Shown piece by piece: positions 46,477-55,475 of a stretch of DNA of 64,000 nt. Under the pieces are notes generated by a model. That model was given only the letters and a program-made list of their open reading frames with translations. It had not been told where the DNA came from and searched no databases. The DNA comes from Lachnospiraceae bacterium (GTDB taxonomy: Bacteria > Bacillota > Clostridia > Lachnospirales > Lachnospiraceae). Within the stretch, counting starts at the first letter, position 1. Each line of letters opens with the position of its first letter. A program made the translations under genes and the position numbers. Where the stretch lies: positions 62,001 through 126,000 of the forward strand of contig CABJBM010000006.1 in assembly GCA_902363835.1 (NCBI GenBank). The letters are read 5' to 3'.

Positions 46477-47040
46477 TTAGATTTTTCCTACCAGGTCAAG
46501 GCTTGGCTTCAGTGTGGCTCCGCCCTCTTTCCATTTTGCCGGGCAAACTTCGCCGGGATTATTTCTTACGTACTGGGCAGCCTTGATCTTGTCAATAAGA
46601 ACGTTTGCATCACGGCCAATGTTTCCGGCATTGATCTCTACTGACTGGATGATGCCATCGGGATCAATAATAAATGTACCTCTGTCTGCAAGTCCAGCCT
46701 CTTCAATCAGAACATCGAAATTGCGGGATATTGTATGGGAAGGATCTCCAATCATCACATAGGTCAGTTTACGGATAGCTTCTGAATTATCATGCCATGC
46801 CTTATGGGTAAAATGAGTATCAGTAGATACGGAATAAACTTCTGCTCCCAGCTTCTTAAATGTCTCGTAATTGTTCTGTAAATCTTCCAGCTCTGTCGGG
46901 CAAACAAAAGTGAAATCCGCGGGATAAAAGCAAACAATACTCCACTTACCCTTAAAGTTTTCTTCTGTAACCTCTACAAATTCTCCGTTGTGAAATGCCT
47001 GGGCTCTAAATGGTTTTACTTCTGTTCCGATTAATGACAT
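46477..47040 (-). CDS. ahpC: Peroxiredoxin AhpC
   Basis: 187 residues, typical 2-Cys peroxiredoxin. Peroxidatic Cys47 in [18 protein letters not shown] with the conserved Thr and Arg environment, resolving Cys166 in [11 protein letters not shown]. Detoxifies H2O2, alkyl hydroperoxides and peroxynitrite; re-reduced by AhpF. AGGAGG precedes the ATG. Transcribed from a consensus promoter overlapping a PerR-like operator upstream. Confidence 0.97.
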   Translation of the reverse strand: MSLIGTEVKPFRAQAFHNGEFVEVTEENFKGKWSIVCFYPADFTFVCPTELEDLQNNYETFKKLGAEVYSVSTDTHFTHKAWHDNSEAIRKLTYVMIGDPSHTISRNFDVLIEEAGLADRGTFIIDPDGIIQSVEINAGNIGRDANVLIDKIKAAQYVRNNPGEVCPAKWKEGGATLKPSLDLVGKI

Positions 47041-47235
47041 AATGATTTACCTCCTGTGGTTTATATTTTTTTATTATTAACATATTAGAATTTCCGCTAT
47101 TTCTACAGGCGAAAACAGTACCCTTAACTGTGGAAGCCACACCTCAGGGAAAGCAGCTTTATCGCTGCTTGTAGGTTTTATCTGTTGTAAATTGATGCAA
47201 AAATATTTGATTCACTTATTGATAAATAATATCAG

Positions 47236-47250
47236 TAATAATTATTATTA
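47236..47250. promoter_or_regulatory. PerR-like operator downstream of the ahpC promoter
   Basis: Perfect 7-1-7 inverted repeat TAATAAT-T-ATTATTA. It has the same geometry as the PerR box (TTATAAT-N-ATTATAA) with two differences per half, and is located just after the -10 element. Confidence 0.5.
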
Positions 47251-47262
47251 TTAACTATATTT

Positions 47263-47291
47263 ATAATATAATACTGGTTCCAGAATGTCAA
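47263..47291 (-). promoter_or_regulatory. Promoter of ahpC-ahpF
   Basis: On the minus strand: TTGACA (47291-47286), 17-base spacer, TATTAT (47268-47263). Vegetative consensus pointing to ahpC, leaving an untranslated leader of about 215 bases. Confidence 0.7.
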
Positions 47292-47382
47292 GTAGCTTTT
47301 TCGAAAATATTAATTCTTTTAACTGTTTACCAAGTCACAAGGTATATGGCAGAAAATTTATATTGCCATTTTTCTCTTATTC

Positions 47383-47412
47383 TTGACATTACACAATATG
47401 TAATGTTATAAT
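47383..47412 (+). promoter_or_regulatory. Promoter with embedded operator for the ArsR-like regulator
   Basis: TTGACA (47383-47388), 18-base spacer, TATAAT (47407-47412). The spacer holds an inverted repeat ATTACA-CAATA-TGTAAT (47388-47404), a likely autoregulatory operator. Confidence 0.7.
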
Positions 47413-47450
47413 TCACGTAACGATATTGCAAAATAAGGAGAGAAAGGAAT

Positions 47451-48029
47451 ATGGACAAAATTACATTATCTACAAAAAAGGAACTGGAAATCTACATGAA
47501 TCCTGTCAGGCAAAAGCTTCTTAGGCTGCTGGAGCGATCCAGAGTTCCAATGACACCCAAACAGCTTTCGGAAAAACTGGAGATATCCCCTTCCAGCGTT
47601 CAGCATCATATCAAAAAGCTAAGCTCGCTGGGACTTGTGGAATTAGATCATACAAAAATGATCAATGGCATTACCGCCAGGTTCTACAAACCCACCTATG
47701 TCAATGTCCAGCTTGGGCTGGATCATCCCAATGAGAACAATTTGTATAAGGAAGTTCTAGTTCAGGAGCAGATTGCCAGAACCTATGAAGGATTTTTGAC
47801 TCAGACAAAAAAGTACCAGGAGCGGTATAATTCTGCTGAGCCGGAAAGTACGGAGAATTTAGGAGATATCTTGACTGGCGTCATACATCTTTCCGAGGGA
47901 GAAGGCAAAGAGTTTTTGAAGATGATCACGGATTATTTGGACCAGCATGCCATCCAGTCCGTAGAAAAATCCCCCTGGGAATATGCTTTCATTCTTTACA
48001 ATGCAGAGGGAGCGAATTCTCATGAGTAA
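47451..48029 (+). CDS. ArsR-like winged-helix transcriptional regulator
   Basis: 192 residues. N-terminal winged helix-turn-helix (YMNPVRQKLLRLLERSRVPM then TPKQLSEKLEISPSSVQHHI followed by KKLSSLGLVELDHTK), then a C-terminal effector region of about 110 residues with no metal-binding cysteines visible. The wing contains INGITARFYKPTYVNV. It is the first gene of a two-gene operon with an MFS exporter, whose start overlaps its end by 8 bases (ATGAGTAA), so it probably controls that exporter. A palindrome in its own promoter suggests autorepression. Ligand unknown. Confidence 0.85.
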   Translation: MDKITLSTKKELEIYMNPVRQKLLRLLERSRVPMTPKQLSEKLEISPSSVQHHIKKLSSLGLVELDHTKMINGITARFYKPTYVNVQLGLDHPNENNLYKEVLVQEQIARTYEGFLTQTKKYQERYNSAEPESTENLGDILTGVIHLSEGEGKEFLKMITDYLDQHAIQSVEKSPWEYAFILYNAEGANSHE

Positions 48030-49269
48030 TGGAAAGCAGCTGACTGTTTTTCTCAATCATGCATCCCTGGGAATTCTACTTCCGGTGTTAAATTTAATTC
48101 TTCTGGACCGAGGTGCCGATTTAAAGACTCTGCCTCTTCTGGTCGCTTCCTATTCTGCTGCGGTTCTTTGTTTTGAATTGCCCAGCGGAATCTGTGCAGA
48201 TTTGTACGGACGAAAAACAGTTTTCCTTATTTCCGGCGCATGCCAAATGCTGTCATTAAGCCTGCTTCTGTTTGCGGACAACTGGATCTGGCTGGTATTT
48301 TACATTCTTATTAATGGGATCAGTAGAGCCTTTTCTTCCGGAAGCCTGGATGCCCTCATCGTGGATCAGGCTCTGCAGGAAAAAGGTGAGATTTGTCTTC
48401 CTTCAGTGGTTGCCCGCCTTGGGATTCTGGAACAAACCGGGCTAGCTGCCGGATGCATTCTTGGCGGCTTCCTTTCCTGCATAGGAGATTCATTCACCGT
48501 AAATATATTGACCCGCGGCGCATTTACAGCGGTTGCCTTCGGGATCTGTCTGTTTGGCATACGGGAGGATAAAATCAGCAGGCGGCTGGGACAGAGAACT
48601 CCCTTAAATAAGCATATAAAGGAAGGCATAAAAACAATCCTGTCGAAACAGGACTTTCCATTGATTCTGGCAAGTATGCTGTTTACCGGCTTTTTCCTCA
48701 TCTCCATTGAAACCTACTGGCAGCCGGCTTATCTTAAGATATCACAATCCGCAGAAGGAACCTGGGTTTTGGGTGCTCTGTCCTTTGCCGGATCTTTACT
48801 GGCAGCAATGGGAAATTCCTTCTGCCAAAGTCTGATGAAGAAATTTCCCGGCTGTCAATGGCGGATTTACAGTATCAGCCGTTTTTTCCTTGGCTGCGCC
48901 ATGCTTTTTCTGGCACTGCAAAAAAATGTTTGGTTCTTTATCCTGGGTTATGGCAGTATTTACCTGCTTCTTGGAACAGGAAGTGTAGCCGAAAACAGCC
49001 TGATCAACCAATATACTCCGGGGTATTTAAGAGCAAGTATTCTTTCCTTGGGCTCCTTTCTTTTGCAGGCAGGCTCCATGAGTGCGTCTCTTTTTTGCAG
49101 CCTGTTTGTAGACCGGATTGCCATACCTGGATTATGGCTGACTGCAGGAGCAGTGTTAATCGGATATACCACCTTTATGGTTGTATTTCTTCTGGCTAAA
49201 AGAACCGGACCCGGTAAGAAAAAGCTGGAAAAGAATGATATTAAACGATATGATACTGAATCATTTTAG
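48022..49269 (+). CDS. MFS transporter (drug-efflux type)
   Basis: 415 residues from ATG 48022, overlapping the regulator gene. Twelve hydrophobic segments; the MFS loop signature between helices 2 and 3 is FELPSGICADLYGRKTVFLI. The family resembles YxlH/tetracycline-type exporters of Firmicutes. With the upstream ArsR-like regulator it looks like a ligand-induced export unit. The 3' end overlaps the convergent DUF1062 gene by 29 bases. Confidence 0.88.
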   Translation: MSNGKQLTVFLNHASLGILLPVLNLILLDRGADLKTLPLLVASYSAAVLCFELPSGICADLYGRKTVFLISGACQMLSLSLLLFADNWIWLVFYILINGISRAFSSGSLDALIVDQALQEKGEICLPSVVARLGILEQTGLAAGCILGGFLSCIGDSFTVNILTRGAFTAVAFGICLFGIREDKISRRLGQRTPLNKHIKEGIKTILSKQDFPLILASMLFTGFFLISIETYWQPAYLKISQSAEGTWVLGALSFAGSLLAAMGNSFCQSLMKKFPGCQWRIYSISRFFLGCAMLFLALQKNVWFFILGYGSIYLLLGTGSVAENSLINQYTPGYLRASILSLGSFLLQAGSMSASLFCSLFVDRIAIPGLWLTAGAVLIGYTTFMVVFLLAKRTGPGKKKLEKNDIKRYDTESF

Positions 49270-49879
49270 ACTCTTCTTCCTGTATCTGGCGGCAGGCTTC
49301 CTTTCTTATCTGTAAAAGCATCCCGTCTTTAATTTTCTCTTTCGGAGACAATACCTGTCCGCCGTTTAAAAGAAAACCATCCTCACACCATTTCTTTATC
49401 CTGCTTCTGGATACGGGCAACTGCTGCATTAAAAATATATCTGCCCTCAGATCAAATCCAGGTGGAATCCTTATCTCGATCTCCATAGCATTAGCTTCCC
49501 CACAGGGATATGCTGTATCAACGGCTGTCACATGATATTCCACATTTGCGACAGCCACTTCCGCCTTGTTTCTCGTAAATAAATCCCTGTTATTTCCGTA
49601 TTTTTCCGCCAGTCCAGGATCATTTTTTAAAAATCCCTCATATTCTTCCTTCTCCAGGCGGCCGGCTTCCGCTCTCTCCCATATGGTCATATTCCATGAG
49701 GTCTCACATTGTCCGCACCGGTAGATCAGCCAGACGTCTATGAGACGGCCATTGGCATTGACTCTGAATTTTCCGCTGTTTATAAATTCCGTCTTTTTTC
49801 CGCATTTCGGACACCTTCTTATGACGGCTGGAAGCTGGTCCGGCGTGACGATCCATTGTTTTCGCAAATTTCGGTTCAT
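49241..49879 (-). CDS. DUF1062 family protein
   Basis: 212 residues. A zinc-ribbon-like N-terminus with two CxxC pairs (RRCPKCGKKTEF and YRCGQCETSWNM), then a helical middle, then an S4-like RNA-binding-type end (QLPVSRSRIKKWCEDGFLLN followed by GGQVLSPKEKIKDGMLLQI). DUF1062 members are conserved in Firmicutes without a known role; an RNA-related function is suggested by the S4-like tail. It converges on and overlaps the MFS gene by 29 bases. Confidence 0.85.
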   Translation of the reverse strand: MNRNLRKQWIVTPDQLPAVIRRCPKCGKKTEFINSGKFRVNANGRLIDVWLIYRCGQCETSWNMTIWERAEAGRLEKEEYEGFLKNDPGLAEKYGNNRDLFTRNKAEVAVANVEYHVTAVDTAYPCGEANAMEIEIRIPPGFDLRADIFLMQQLPVSRSRIKKWCEDGFLLNGGQVLSPKEKIKDGMLLQIRKEACRQIQEEESKMIQYHIV

Positions 49880-50005
49880 GTTCTTTCTCCATTTTTACAA
49901 TTGTTTCTTTAAACAACTGTAACACGCCATCTTTCTTTCTCCCACCTCATACTCTCTTATGAAACAAAGAAAAGGCGGCGCACCATTTTCTTTCTGATGC
50001 GACGC

Positions 50006-50290
50006 CTACTCTGTTTTCTTACATTTCTTTTCCTGAAGCACGATCCTCTGGATGCTTTTCTCGGACAGGTAATAACGCTCTGCCAAAAGCTTCACGCATA
50101 TGCCGGAAACATAATCCCGGTAAATGGACCGGTCCCGGAGCTTTCTTTCCTCCCTGGCGCCTGTCCTCTGGCCCCAGGTTCGTTTGTTTTCCTGTTTTCT
50201 GGGGATATAAACATATTCCCCGTCTATATAATTCTGAATTAATTCCACCAGCTCTTCCGGTAAAATTTCATTTGCTTTCTGATAGCGCAT
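50006..50290 (-). CDS. CD3324/Mor-like small helix-turn-helix protein
   Basis: 94 residues. The sequence MRYQKANEILPEELVELIQN followed by YIDGEYVYIPRKQENKRTWG matches small clostridial proteins related to the Mor transcription activator; the C-terminal helix-turn-helix is VKLLAERYYLSEKSIQRIVL. Presumed DNA-binding protein with no known target. Monocistronic, flanked by AT-rich spacers; recognition is from memory of the family consensus. Confidence 0.72.
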   Translation of the reverse strand: MRYQKANEILPEELVELIQNYIDGEYVYIPRKQENKRTWGQRTGAREERKLRDRSIYRDYVSGICVKLLAERYYLSEKSIQRIVLQEKKCKKTE

Positions 50291-50519
50291 TGCTGCCTCC
50301 CAAACATATTTTTACTGTCAGGAATAGCAAAGGCTATACAATTATTTATTTATTTTAACTGCATAACCCGTGCTATGCAGTCTTTGAGGGTTCCATCATA
50401 AAAAGCTCGCCTCCTTTAAATAAACGCTTATCTTGCAACATAATTATAATCATTTTATCACATGAGAAATTATTGAAAACCTCATTTTTGATTCAGAAAC
50501 GTGTCAGAGCCTCAAAGGA

Positions 50520-51179
50520 TCAGCTTTTTATGATTACACCCAGATATTTTGCCAGTTCTGCCGCCTGGTATAAATCCACCACAGCCCCCCTGATCTCTGC
50601 GCAGGTGTCAGACATTGTAAGACCCTGTATGGTGCTGGTGGTAAAATCCATTCCTTTCATCACGGTTTTAAAAAAACTGGCGTGTTCTAAATTTACCCGG
50701 TTCCATTCCACCGCCTTACAGCGGCATTGGGTCAGGGAACCGCCCCGGATCTGGGAGTCGGCAAAGCGGATGTGTTCCAGTTTTGAGGAATCAAAATTAG
50801 CATAGTTGAAATTACAGTCCAGGATCACGGTATGAAGCATAGTATTTCCGCAGAATTTTACTCCCATGCCCTTTGAAGAGCAAAATTCCGCCCGGTTAAA
50901 GTAGCTGTCCTCAAAACTGCAGTTGGATATGTCGCAGGCCCGAAACACCACATCAGTAAATTCGCCTTTTTCAAAGGTACACTCCTGAAATATGCAGTTT
51001 TCAAATATAACGGCGGAAAAGCGCATATGGGAAAGGTCTTCCTCCGTTACATGAAGATTTCTTATATGAACATCTCTTACCGCCTCCTCCTGGTTTTTTC
51101 TGCGGCATATTTCCTCTATGTCTTCCAGAACAAAATCCATTGTATCCGGAAGGATTGGGGTAAGAAGTTTCTGGCTCAT
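50520..51179 (-). CDS. Pentapeptide-repeat protein
   Basis: 219 residues. The central part is a right-handed pentapeptide helix with A(D/N)LxX-type repeats: FENCIFQECTFEKGEFTDVV, FRACDISNCSFEDSYFNRAE, ILDCNFNYANFDSSKLEHIR, FADSQIRGGSLTQCRC. The extreme C-terminus (CAEIRGAVVDLYQAAELAKY then LGVII) is helical, as in Qnr-like and stand-alone repeat proteins. Could bind a protein partner or mimic DNA, but no resistance function can be assigned. AAAGGA precedes the ATG. Confidence 0.88.
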   Translation of the reverse strand: MSQKLLTPILPDTMDFVLEDIEEICRRKNQEEAVRDVHIRNLHVTEEDLSHMRFSAVIFENCIFQECTFEKGEFTDVVFRACDISNCSFEDSYFNRAEFCSSKGMGVKFCGNTMLHTVILDCNFNYANFDSSKLEHIRFADSQIRGGSLTQCRCKAVEWNRVNLEHASFFKTVMKGMDFTTSTIQGLTMSDTCAEIRGAVVDLYQAAELAKYLGVIIKS

Positions 51180-51367
51180 ATACCCGTTCCTTTCTCATCT
51201 CTTTTATTCAAACGCCATACTCTTTTGCCGCTCTCTCCGCGCGACGGCTGCCTTTTATGCTTCAGGCTGTTATTATCTGTTCCTAATATTACCAGACTCT
51301 CAAGGGACTTTCAAGTTCATACGAACTAAAACAACTATAAACTTATTGGCAGGTAATGATTGTTTCA

Positions 51368-52294
51368 TTATGGTGTATGAACCTGTGGTTTCTCGAAAAG
51401 GGTTACAATCATGCTGTTAAGGATCATACCGAACACAATAAAAGATATGCCGATTATTCCCAAACCATGGGGCGGTGGATCTCCAAGGAGCCAGATTCCT
51501 CCCAGTAAGGTAAATATGACCTCGCCTGACTGTGTGGATTCTATTACAGCAAGCTGCTTATGGTTTGTCTTGACCAAATCAGTGGCTTTAAAAAACAGTA
51601 AGGTTGCGATCACTCCGGAAAAAACTGCGACGCACAAGGATTGCAGTGTCTGATTTACAGAAGGAATCCCGGCATTTACCAGACCGAATACAGATAACAT
51701 GAACCAGAAGGGAAGGCTGCACAAGGTCATTCCATAGGTTCGCTGGATCGTAGTTAATTGATCCCCGCTTGCCTCCATGATTTTTCTGTTTCCCAAAGGA
51801 TAGGAGACAGCCCCGACAAAAATAGGAAGCAGTGTCATAAGGGTTATCTTAATATCCAAATCTGCAATATTATGTACCTGTAAAAGAAAAACCCCGATTA
51901 AAATGAAACCTGATAAACATAGATTTTTTATTGGCACACGCTTGTGAAATACAGGAGACAATAATATACCCATTACAATTGTTACCTGCCAGGATGCCGC
52001 AATCAGCCAGGATTCCCCGTAATCAGCTGCATAGGAGATCGATGCATAAAAAAGGCCAAATCCCACAGTACTCCAAATAAACCAATTTAAAAGATTCTTT
52101 CTTATAACTTTATGGACATGCTGAAACCCATGGTGTTTTCCCACAATCAGAGCCAGAATCGGAAAGGTAAACAAATAGCGAAGGCTTGCACTCCAAATCC
52201 AGCTTCCTCCTGACAAATGCATGCTGCGATTCAGCACAAATGAAAATGCAAAAAAGAAAGATCCGGCAATACCAAATATAAGTGCTTTTTTCAT
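51368..52294 (-). CDS. DMT-superfamily putative multidrug efflux transporter (PF13536-like)
   Basis: 308 residues and about ten membrane helices in two repeats, consistent with DMT/EmrE-type exporters. Opening MKKALIFGIAGSFFFAFSFV then LNRSMHLSGGSWIWSASLRY is characteristic of the PF13536 family; the second half contains VIESTQSGEVIFTLLGGIWL and LGDPPP. Substrate unknown. Stands alone, separated from neighbours by about 190 and 250 bases. Confidence 0.85.
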   Translation of the reverse strand: MKKALIFGIAGSFFFAFSFVLNRSMHLSGGSWIWSASLRYLFTFPILALIVGKHHGFQHVHKVIRKNLLNWFIWSTVGFGLFYASISYAADYGESWLIAASWQVTIVMGILLSPVFHKRVPIKNLCLSGFILIGVFLLQVHNIADLDIKITLMTLLPIFVGAVSYPLGNRKIMEASGDQLTTIQRTYGMTLCSLPFWFMLSVFGLVNAGIPSVNQTLQSLCVAVFSGVIATLLFFKATDLVKTNHKQLAVIESTQSGEVIFTLLGGIWLLGDPPPHGLGIIGISFIVFGMILNSMIVTLFEKPQVHTP

Positions 52295-52469
52295 ATTTTG
52301 TCATATACTCCATTGTGTCATCATCAAGTGAAATATTGGTCAGGATACTGCATTTTTTCATTAAAGCATTCTCCTGACAGCAATTGATTTAAATCATTTA
52401 TACCGCTTTCCATCTATATATAACGCATTTTTTCATCATAACATACGCCATAATCAAAGTAAATACAAA

Positions 52470-52511
52470 AAAGCGTTCGCCTTTCCGATCAACTGGAAAA
52501 GCAAACGCTTT
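52470..52511 (-). terminator. Terminator of the mannose-6-phosphate isomerase gene
   Basis: Stem AAGCGTTCGCCTTTCC / GGAAAAGCAAACGCTT with one or two mismatches, loop GATCAACT; T6 follows on the minus strand, 40 bases past the stop at 52551. Confidence 0.75.
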
Positions 52512-52550
52512 ATTATCCGATAATGGATAATATCAAATGTATATTAAACT

Positions 52551-53699
52551 TTAAGGACGAGATTGACAGCCGTTTTCCGGCCCAAAGCACTGTATCAGCT
52601 TCAGACAGCTTCCTTCTTCAGACAGCCACTGAAGTTCCTGTATCCCTGCAGGCAGAAAGAACTGATCTCCCTGCATGATCCCCTCCTGCCAGACCTTGTT
52701 CTGGTCAGCGGCCCCCTCCATGGCACTGCTGTTTCCGGAAATCAGTTTTCCATTGCCTTCCAGAACATAAACCGCACTGCAGCCGCTTTGTTTCAGGCTC
52801 ATGGCATCTTTTACTTCAAGCATTTCCATACAAAAGCATGGGGTCTCTTCATATCCCACCAGACAGATCCGGCGGTTTTTCCCCTTTTCTTCTAAAAGCT
52901 TTGCCGGAATGAACCACCGTTTTCTCGCTTCCTCCTCTGAAAAATTCTCATAATGGAAGCATTCAAACATTGTCTCAAAGCCCAGTCCCTGATGGCACAT
53001 GGAATCCGCTACCTGATATCCGGATGGTGTCACTCTCTCCACCCGGATGGTATAATCGGTAGGCTCCTGAATTTCCACGAGAAAACAACCGGCACCAATG
53101 GCATGAGGAACACCGCCTTCAATCAGAATGGTATCCCCTTCCTGCACTTCAAACCGGTGCAGACAATTCAATATGGCCTTAATATCCTGCCGCAAAAAGC
53201 AGTCCTTCCAATACTCCGGCGTCACTCCAGGACGAAAGCCCAGGTAAACGTAAGGCTTTTCTCCATGAATCTCCCTTCCGCCCAGTATGTGCCAGCATTC
53301 TGTTTTCCCATATTCAGAATGAAACAGCTCCCTGGCCTTCTTTTTATCCGGATGCACCTGAACAGCCAGCCGCTCCGCCGAATCAATCAGCTTCACCAGC
53401 ACTCCCAGAGTTGCCCCCAAATGTGCGGCATGCTCCTCTCCTAAGTATCCGGCAGGATCTGATTCAATCAGTTCTTTTAATGACACTGACGGCCGGTCTG
53501 CCAGCATGCTTAAGCCCTCAGTCAATTCTTCCCTTCCCGCATTCCTGGCAGCCACAAGGGAAGCAATCCATTCCTCCGGGAAATGACCGTCTTCCCCCGT
53601 CTTTTCCCCGTGAAATTGTTCCAGCAGTTTTCCCCCAAAATAGGTCCGCCAGGCCCTGGAACCTGTCAGGCGAATAGGGCAGTCTTTTCTTATCTCCAT
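52551..53699 (-). CDS. manA: Mannose-6-phosphate isomerase, class I
   Basis: 382 residues. Cupin-fold phosphomannose isomerase with zinc-site motifs: AVQVHPDKKKARELFHSEYG (His), GKTECWHILGG (Glu), and VPHAIGAGCFLVEIQEPTDY (His). Interconverts mannose 6-phosphate and fructose 6-phosphate. The C-terminal second cupin is shortened relative to the E. coli enzyme, as in many Firmicutes. It is 133 bases downstream of the ROK kinase gene, which may phosphorylate the incoming hexose; both end at a strong terminator. Confidence 0.92.
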   Translation of the reverse strand: MEIRKDCPIRLTGSRAWRTYFGGKLLEQFHGEKTGEDGHFPEEWIASLVAARNAGREELTEGLSMLADRPSVSLKELIESDPAGYLGEEHAAHLGATLGVLVKLIDSAERLAVQVHPDKKKARELFHSEYGKTECWHILGGREIHGEKPYVYLGFRPGVTPEYWKDCFLRQDIKAILNCLHRFEVQEGDTILIEGGVPHAIGAGCFLVEIQEPTDYTIRVERVTPSGYQVADSMCHQGLGFETMFECFHYENFSEEEARKRWFIPAKLLEEKGKNRRICLVGYEETPCFCMEMLEVKDAMSLKQSGCSAVYVLEGNGKLISGNSSAMEGAADQNKVWQEGIMQGDQFFLPAGIQELQWLSEEGSCLKLIQCFGPENGCQSRP

Positions 53700-53832
53700 G
53701 ATCTCCTCCGTAATTCCTTTAAAGAATTTATAAAAACCATTCCAATTTAACAGCTCTTTAAATCAGGTTCCTGATTTTTTCATGGTAATCTTGGAGCCGT
53801 CATAAATATCTGCCTTTAGCAGGCCATTTTTC

Positions 53833-54738
53833 CTATCCTACCTCAATCTTTTCTCCGTACAGGTGATAATAAAGTGCCCCATACAGATTCGCCCTGCTGC
53901 CGTTTGTACAGGCTGTGATCCTTGGCATCAGATAGCTCTGCTGCTGCCCTTCCACCAGAGAAACCACAGTCTTCCTGATCCGGTCAATGATTTCCGGATT
54001 GCCGCTGATCCCACCGCCAATGGCAATGAGCTCCGGGTCAAAGGCAAATTCCAGGGTTATGCAGCCAATTGCCATCCAGTAGTAAAATTCTTCCATCAGT
54101 TCTTCTGCCAGCGGATCCCCCTCCCTGGCAAGCTGGTCCAGCCTTATTCCATTGATGGTGTCATCTTTCTGCTGCTTTCTCCTGCTGTATTTTCTGGCCT
54201 GATTTTCCAGGGTATAATCGCTCCAGGAAAGTAAGACTCCATCCTGAAAGCCTCCCATGGGAAAATTTCCGAATTCTCCCCGGTTCATGGTCACTCCCTT
54301 GTCCAGTTTTCCCCGTTCGATCACAGCTCCGCCTATACCGGTTCCGCAGATCACAAACACCACATTCTGGTATTGCCTTGCCACCCCTTTCCAGAGCTCC
54401 CCCATTGCAGCACAGTTGGCGTCATTGGCCATTGTCACAGGAAGTCCGCCAAACCTTTCCGTGAGAATCTTTTTTAACGGAATTTCATGAAGATATTCTA
54501 CGGCACTGATGCCTTTTATTACCCCTTCCCTGCTGTGCACCTCTCCCGGAAAGCTGAATGCCACGCCATCAAGGGCATATTCCTTTATGGCCTTTTCAAA
54601 AACACTTCCAATCACTTGAAGAAATTCCGTTACATCTGATTTCGGAGTAGGTACCGAATCCGTAAAAGAAAAGTTTCCCTCCTCATCTGAAACGCCGTAT
54701 TTAACCGCCGTTCCGCCTACATCAAATACAAGTTTCAT
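53833..54738 (-). CDS. ROK-family sugar kinase
   Basis: 301 residues. ATP phosphate loop LVFDVGGTAVKYGVSDEEG at the start, catalytic Asp in TMANDANCAAMGELWKG, and GTGIGGAVIERGKL for the adenosine site. Where ROK kinases usually carry a His and a CxCGxxGC zinc motif, this one reads MNRGEFGNFPMGGF with no cysteines, so it belongs to a zinc-less subgroup. Substrate is probably a hexose or N-acetylated amino sugar; adjacency to manA favours a mannose or fructose route. First gene of the two-gene leftward unit. Confidence 0.87.
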   Translation of the reverse strand: MKLVFDVGGTAVKYGVSDEEGNFSFTDSVPTPKSDVTEFLQVIGSVFEKAIKEYALDGVAFSFPGEVHSREGVIKGISAVEYLHEIPLKKILTERFGGLPVTMANDANCAAMGELWKGVARQYQNVVFVICGTGIGGAVIERGKLDKGVTMNRGEFGNFPMGGFQDGVLLSWSDYTLENQARKYSRRKQQKDDTINGIRLDQLAREGDPLAEELMEEFYYWMAIGCITLEFAFDPELIAIGGGISGNPEIIDRIRKTVVSLVEGQQQSYLMPRITACTNGSRANLYGALYYHLYGEKIEVG

Positions 54739-55061
54739 TTAGATCCCTCCAGACATTTATATATGTATGCCGTATTCTCCGGTATGGGGAGCCTGACCTG
54801 CCCGGCAGGCCCGCTTAACCTCCTGTTCCATTACATATTTTTAAATGATATATTCCAGTGTATCACAAATCTGTCATCTGTCCAGAAGTGTGACAGCACT
54901 TTTTAATTCTGTTTCTTCATTTGCTTTATCCAATCGGCTGATTCTATCCTTTTTCGCCTGATTCATAGTTTTTATCCTATATATTGATTTATGGCTTGTA
55001 CAATCCTGCCCAACTATGGTATAGTGCAAAAATATAATATGGTCAAAGGGGAGGAATGGAA
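54739..55061. other. Divergent spacer between ROK kinase and thioesterase genes
   Basis: About 320 bases; contains only the rightward promoter of the thioesterase (54996-55025) and a short GC-rich patch near 54785-54830. No gene recognised. Confidence 0.6.
54996..55025 (+). promoter_or_regulatory. Promoter of the hotdog thioesterase
   Basis: TTGTAC (54996-55001), 18-base spacer, TATAGT (55020-55025), about 36 bases before the ATG. Confidence 0.6.
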
Positions 55062-55460
55062 ATGAGAGAAGAGATCATGGAAGGAATCCGGCGTCATATT
55101 CTTCCTTTAAGCGGCTTGGAACAAACGCAGATTTTGGAAGTATGGCCGGGCCACTCAAAGATATCCCTTAAAATTCCGGAAAGTGCCTTAAACCTATATG
55201 GTAATCTCCACGGAGGTTTTTTATTTTCACTATGCGACATTGCCGCAGGCATGGCGACATATGCATATGAATTTTCCAATGTAACTCAGCACGGGTCCGT
55301 TGACTTTATGCGGGGAGTAAATTCCGGCCTCATCTATGTGGAGGCCAATTCCATACATAAAGGAAGCCGGTCGGTGGTAAACCGGGTAGAGGTTAAATCA
55401 GAAGATGGGAAAATCGTTGCAGCAGGGGACTTTACCATGTATCTGCTGGAAGCGCTGTAA
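55062..55460 (+). CDS. PaaI-type hotdog-fold acyl-CoA thioesterase
   Basis: 132 residues from ATG 55062, placed 7 bases after GGGGAGG (an ATG at 55056 touches it). The hotdog signature NLHGGFLFSLCDIAAGMATY holds the catalytic Asp/Gly helix; SVDFMRGVNSGLIYVEANSI and AAGDFTMYLL complete the fold. Hydrolyses acyl-CoA thioesters, often of aromatic or small acids. Its own promoter and terminator isolate it from the acyl-CoA operon that starts 420 bases downstream, but it may serve the same metabolism by rescuing CoA. Confidence 0.9.
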   Translation: MREEIMEGIRRHILPLSGLEQTQILEVWPGHSKISLKIPESALNLYGNLHGGFLFSLCDIAAGMATYAYEFSNVTQHGSVDFMRGVNSGLIYVEANSIHKGSRSVVNRVEVKSEDGKIVAAGDFTMYLLEAL

Positions 55461-55475
55461 AAACACATGAAAATT

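Larger units (their letters stand above)
47041..47450. other. Divergent control region between ahpC and the ArsR-like regulator
   Basis: About 410 AT-rich bases containing two consensus promoters back to back (leftward for ahpCF, rightward for the regulator) and two inverted repeats. No gene is seen in it. Confidence 0.7.
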
